NCBI GenBank assembly: GCA_946539475.1
Contig: CAMNHM010000137.1
Location: forward strand, 1-7,230
Reading direction: 5' to 3'
DNA: 7,230 nt
Origin: an uncultured Prevotellaceae bacterium
GTDB lineage: Bacteria; Bacteroidota; Bacteroidia; Bacteroidales; Bacteroidaceae
Below are positions 5,933 to 7,230 of this stretch, one piece after another. Position 1 is the first letter of the stretch; each line of letters opens with the position of its first letter. The translations under genes and the position numbers were made by a program. The notes under the pieces are model-generated. The model saw only the letters and a program-made list of their open reading frames with translations, was not told where the DNA came from and did not search any database.

Positions 5933-7230
5933 TTAGCGACGTTTCCCCTTCATCGTGACAAGCGGTATGAGCATTTCCTCCATCGAGATGCCTCCATGCT
6001 GGAACGTGTCCTTATAGTAAGTCACGTAGTAATTGTAGTTGTTCGGATAGGCGAAGAAGGAGTCGCCCGTAGCGAAGACATAGCTGGTGGAGAGATTGGG
6101 CGATGGCAGCAACGCCTGGGCGGGGTTCTTCACGACGAAGAGGTCCTTGCTGTCGTAACCCAGGTTCTTACCCAGCTTGTAGCGCAGGTTGGTGTTGGTG
6201 TTGCGGTCGCCCACAATCTTCACGGGCTTGGTGCAGCGGATGGATCCGTGGTCGGTGGTGACGATGACGCGCCAGTCGCTTTGTGCCAACTGTCGGAAGA
6301 AGTCGGCGATGACTGAGTGGCGCAGCCAGGAGAGCGTGATCGAGCGGTAGGCCGACTCGTTGTTGGCCAGCTCGCGCACCATCTTACTCTCGGTACGGGC
6401 ATGCGAGAGCATGTCGATGAAGTTGAAGACGACGACGTTCAGGTTGTAGCGGTCCATCGTCGGCAGCTGCTGCATGAGGTGTTCGGCATCGGCCGAGGTG
6501 TTGATCTTATGATAGGAGAACGTTTCGCGGCGGCGGAAGCGGTCGAGCTGCGTGCGGATGAGGGGCTCCTCGTTAAGGTTCTTGCCCTCGTCCTCGTCCT
6601 CGTCGACCCAGAGGTCGGGAAACATGGTGGCAATCTTGTCGGGCATGAGTCCTGAGAAGATGGCGTTGCGGGCGTACTGAGTGGCCGTAGGGAGGATGCT
6701 GCAGTAGAGCTCCTCGTCGAAGTCGTACTGGTCGCCGATCTCCTGTGCCAGCATGCGCCACTGGTCGTAGCGGAAGTTGTCGAGCACGACGAGGAACACT
6801 TTCTCCTTCTTGTCGAGCAGCGGGAACACCTTGTGCTTGAAGATGTCGGGCGAGAGCACGGGGGCATCGTCGGCAGCCCTGCCTCTGCCAGCCTTTGTGC
6901 TCAGAGGGGCAATCCAGTCGAGGTAGTTCTTCTTGACGAACTTGGCGAATCCCAGGTTGGCCTCCTCTTTCTGCATCACGAGCATCTCCGTCATCTGCGA
7001 GTCGGTGCTCGACAGCTGCAGCTCCCATCGCACGAGGCGACGGTAGACCTCTACCCAGTCTTGCCACGTGCGGCAGTCCATGATCTGCATCGCTATCTGC
7101 TGGAACTGCTGCTGATACTGCGTCTGCGTGACCGTCGTCTCTATCTCGCGGCGGTGGATGTTCTTCTTCAGCGTGAGCAGTATCTGGTTGGGGTTGACGG
7201 GCTTGATGAGGTAGTCGGCAATCTTCTGGC
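5933..7230 (-). CDS. porX: PorX, type IX secretion response regulator with PglZ domain (5' truncated by window)
   Basis: The last 431 residues of PorX are visible; the reading frame runs off the right edge (first full codon ends at 7228). The known family is about 520 residues, so roughly 90 N-terminal residues, including the phosphoacceptor Asp, are outside. Visible residues 1-27 are the end of the receiver domain, with the conserved Lys-Pro in DYLIKPVNPNQILL. A helical linker follows (to about 120), then the PglZ/alkaline-phosphatase-like domain to the end. Its expected metal ligands are all present: D150 in VVLDNFRYD, the nucleophile-type Thr183 in TATQYARN, D272 and H276 in FIDMLSH, D326 and H327 in TTDHGS, H411 in FQHGGIS. 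An acidic DEDEDE run is at 209-214. In Porphyromonas, PorX works with the histidine kinase PorY to control type IX secretion, and the PglZ domain cleaves cyclic and linear oligonucleotides. The conserved sites suggest this copy is active. Confidence 0.93.
   Translation of the reverse strand, partial: QKIADYLIKPVNPNQILLTLKKNIHRREIETTVTQTQYQQQFQQIAMQIMDCRTWQDWVEVYRRLVRWELQLSSTDSQMTEMLVMQKEEANLGFAKFVKKNYLDWIAPLSTKAGRGRAADDAPVLSPDIFKHKVFPLLDKKEKVFLVVLDNFRYDQWRMLAQEIGDQYDFDEELYCSILPTATQYARNAIFSGLMPDKIATMFPDLWVDEDEDEGKNLNEEPLIRTQLDRFRRRETFSYHKINTSADAEHLMQQLPTMDRYNLNVVVFNFIDMLSHARTESKMVRELANNESAYRSITLSWLRHSVIADFFRQLAQSDWRVIVTTDHGSIRCTKPVKIVGDRNTNTNLRYKLGKNLGYDSKDLFVVKNPAQALLPSPNLSTSYVFATGDSFFAYPNNYNYYVTYYKDTFQHGGISMEEMLIPLVTMKGKRR

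Overview
The window comes from a Bacteroidales bacterium, most likely a Prevotella-type (Prevotellaceae) member. The evidence is a PorX homologue (regulator of the type IX secretion system, found only in Bacteroidota), an AmgK-like kinase fused to a RapZ C-terminal domain, a DUF4450 protein of the kind found in gut Bacteroidales, and promoters of the Bacteroidetes type (TTTG, 19-20 bp, TAnnTTTG). The genus is an inference. All five genes lie on the minus strand, so the layout is given from right to left. Coding DNA is GC-rich; the region between porX and the next gene is strongly AT-rich.

Right end (7230-5933): the 3' part of porX, starting inside the receiver domain and running through the whole PglZ (alkaline-phosphatase fold) effector domain. 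Next, 5932-5515, is a 418-bp gene-free stretch full of signals. It has a weak porX terminator, a 14-bp palindrome matching the FNR-box pattern, a strong promoter, and about 105 nt of AU-rich sequence without a start codon ending in a near-perfect intrinsic terminator. This promoter-to-terminator cassette is a candidate small RNA or attenuator. Two direct copies of a roughly 70-bp palindrome-like element follow, each carrying the same promoter reading leftward.

Middle (5514-2414): the second element copy fires into a two-gene operon. Its first gene is a 55-residue, two-helix membrane protein whose TGA overlaps the ATG of the second (ATGA). The second gene encodes a 978-residue secreted DUF4450 protein, probably a glycoside hydrolase or related polysaccharide-acting protein.

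Left part (2413-241): a 112-bp gap holds a heptamer tandem repeat and a cloverleaf-like inverted-repeat structure. Then come an AmgK-like sugar kinase fused to a RapZ C-terminal domain (488 aa) and, 15 nt later in the same frame, a compact 192-residue sigma-70 factor without regions 1.2 and 3. The last 240 bp hold three hairpins and a (CTGTCAT) tandem repeat.

I see no defence island, CRISPR array, transposase, tRNA or rRNA. The unusual content is between and around the genes: the sRNA-like cassette, the duplicated promoter-bearing repeats, the small overlapping membrane gene, the cloverleaf repeat, and the kinase-RapZ/sigma-factor pair.
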